14,278 bases of DNA from Bacteroidetes bacterium UBA1860 (GTDB lineage Bacteria > Bacteroidota > Rhodothermia > Balneolales > Balneolaceae), in NCBI GenBank assembly GCA_002338335.1, contig DDIC01000081.1:1-14278 (forward strand), written 5' to 3'. Shown here piece by piece: positions 13,659 through 14,278 of this stretch. Position numbers and translations under genes: made by a program. The notes beneath the pieces are model-generated. The model searched no databases and had not been told where the DNA came from. It was given only the letters and a program-made list of their open reading frames with translations. How positions within the stretch are numbered: position 1 is the stretch's first letter; each line of letters opens with the position of its first letter.

Positions 13659-14224
13659 GGCGCCTCCTCCCAAAACATTTCAAGGTTCGTGCCCTGCAAC
13701 ACCTCAGAGCTGTCTAGCTGCAAAAACTCTTCAATGAAGGGGACCGAGATCTCCTCACCAGAAATATGCTCTATGAGAACAATAGGGTGAGCGGGCGTTT
13801 CGTCTTGGCGCAGAACAAGTCCAAAAAAGGCACCATCATTGTAGACCCTTAGGCCGATTAACGATTCTTCTTCTGCGGATTGATCCAATGCTAGACTCCA
13901 CTCGTCGGTTGCATCTACCCATAGAGATTGATCTCTAAGAGCGTCTGCTTGATCTCTACTTTGAATCCGATCCAGTTTGAGAAAGAACATTGCTCCTTTA
14001 GAGGCCGAAGCACCCTTCTGAAGCGTGAGTTTTTCGATCCTGTGAGGAACAAACTCCCCTCGACTTGATCGAAGATACCCAGTTAAGCCCGTTGCTAAAT
14101 TTTGTTCAGCACCGGGTCTGGGGAAAAAACGACATTCACCATGAAGCGAATGGCTCTTTCCAAAGTGTCCCATTTCAAGATAGGGGGATGTGTCTCCCCC
14201 TGGCTTTAGCGGGCTGACTGTCAT
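13655..14224 (-). CDS. rimM: ribosome maturation factor RimM
   Basis: 16S rRNA processing factor that binds uS19 during 30S head assembly. The 189 aa show the RimM N-terminal beta-barrel (LEMGHFGKSHSLHGECRFF, about 16-34; FFLKLDRIQSRDQADALRDQ, about 80-99) and a C-terminal PRC barrel (LIGLRVYNDGAFFGLVLRQ, about 121-139; ISVPFIEEFLQL, about 158-169; end MFWEEAP). The family motif usually reads GKIGKPHGLKGE, so GHFGKSHSLHGE is a moderately diverged version. Start and stop both overlap neighbours by 4 bp (ATGA with rpsP and with trmD), indicating one tightly coupled mRNA. No clear Shine-Dalgarno precedes it, so it may depend on ribosomes finishing rpsP. Confidence 0.93.
   Translation of the reverse strand: MTVSPLKPGGDTSPYLEMGHFGKSHSLHGECRFFPRPGAEQNLATGLTGYLRSSRGEFVPHRIEKLTLQKGASASKGAMFFLKLDRIQSRDQADALRDQSLWVDATDEWSLALDQSAEEESLIGLRVYNDGAFFGLVLRQDETPAHPIVLIEHISGEEISVPFIEEFLQLDSSEVLQGTNLEMFWEEAP
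13663..13670 (-). promoter_or_regulatory. Shine-Dalgarno of trmD inside rimM
   Basis: GGAGGAGG on the minus strand, within the last rimM codons and 4-7 nt before the trmD ATG. It supports the ATG at 13656-13658 over the upstream TTG start. Confidence 0.75.
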
Positions 14225-14278
14225 GCTTCAGGCGCGTCTTTTTTAGACTCTTCTTCAGCAGGTGCGTCTTCAGCTTTT
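14221..14278 (-). CDS. rpsP: ribosomal protein bS16, C-terminal tail only (gene continues beyond window)
   Basis: Reading leftward from the window edge, 18 complete codons plus stop encode KAEDAPAEEESKKDAPEA, ending in a TGA that overlaps the rimM ATG. An Ala/Glu/Lys-rich tail is common on bS16 in Bacteroidota and relatives, and rpsP is the expected neighbour upstream of rimM. The globular part is outside, so the call rests on position and tail composition. Confidence 0.72.
   Translation of the reverse strand, partial: KAEDAPAEEESKKDAPEA

Noticed and set aside
13659..13673. TTG start of trmD giving MGGGAM
   Set aside because: The extra codons are the Shine-Dalgarno itself; the ATG gives the conserved MRIDLL start.
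1..14278. Mobile elements, CRISPR arrays, tRNA/rRNA genes, toxin-antitoxin or defence systems
   Set aside because: No transposase, repeat-spacer pattern, RNA gene or defence protein was recognised; all large frames are housekeeping or single unknown genes.

Overview
The window is a 14.3 kb piece of an ordinary bacterial chromosome. It is gene-dense and carries no mobile element, CRISPR array, rRNA or tRNA that I could find. Family-level traits point to the Bacteroidota/Rhodothermota/Balneolota side of the FCB group. These traits are a short-LID adenylate kinase, a TrmD with CGHYKG instead of CGRYEG, a TopA with four GRYGPY-type C-terminal repeats and no Cys4 zinc ribbons, a bS16 with an Ala/Glu-rich tail, a large secreted M14 peptidase, and several starts with no Shine-Dalgarno. 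This is inference from protein style; no search was run.

Left part (1-5062): the 3' portion of topA, an unrecognised 192-codon gene and a divergent ECF-like sigma factor gene all read rightward. They converge on ppk (polyphosphate kinase 1), which reads leftward. Two perfect inverted repeats sit around the hypothetical/sigma junction, and the second encloses the upstream GTG start of the sigma gene.

Middle (5116-10089): ruvB is divergent from ppk, then metK follows on the same strand. metK collides tail to tail with a gene for an exported M14 metallo-carboxypeptidase; their stop codons form one palindromic TTATAA, so the genes overlap by 6 bp. The peptidase lies just downstream of purM on the minus strand.

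Putative origin (11150-11541): the purM/dtd divergent intergenic region is about 390 bp and roughly 30 % GC. It holds four exact TTATNCACA DnaA boxes and six with one mismatch, in two clusters flanking a box-free AT-rich core, plus a TAA-TAG-TAG DnaA-trio-like run. This is the most notable object in the window: a candidate chromosomal origin (oriC) without dnaA beside it, or else a DnaA-titrating/regulatory locus.

Right part (11542-14278): dtd reads rightward. It faces a tightly packed leftward translation operon rpsP-rimM-trmD-rplS-adk with 4-bp ATGA overlaps, and strong Shine-Dalgarno sequences for trmD, rplS and adk. If the DnaA cluster is oriC, this operon would be transcribed head-on to the fork, which weighs against the call and is worth testing.

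Together the genes serve DNA topology and recombination (topA, ruvB), possibly replication initiation, translation and tRNA quality (rpsP, rimM, trmD, rplS, dtd), and nucleotide, SAM and polyphosphate metabolism (adk, purM, metK, ppk).
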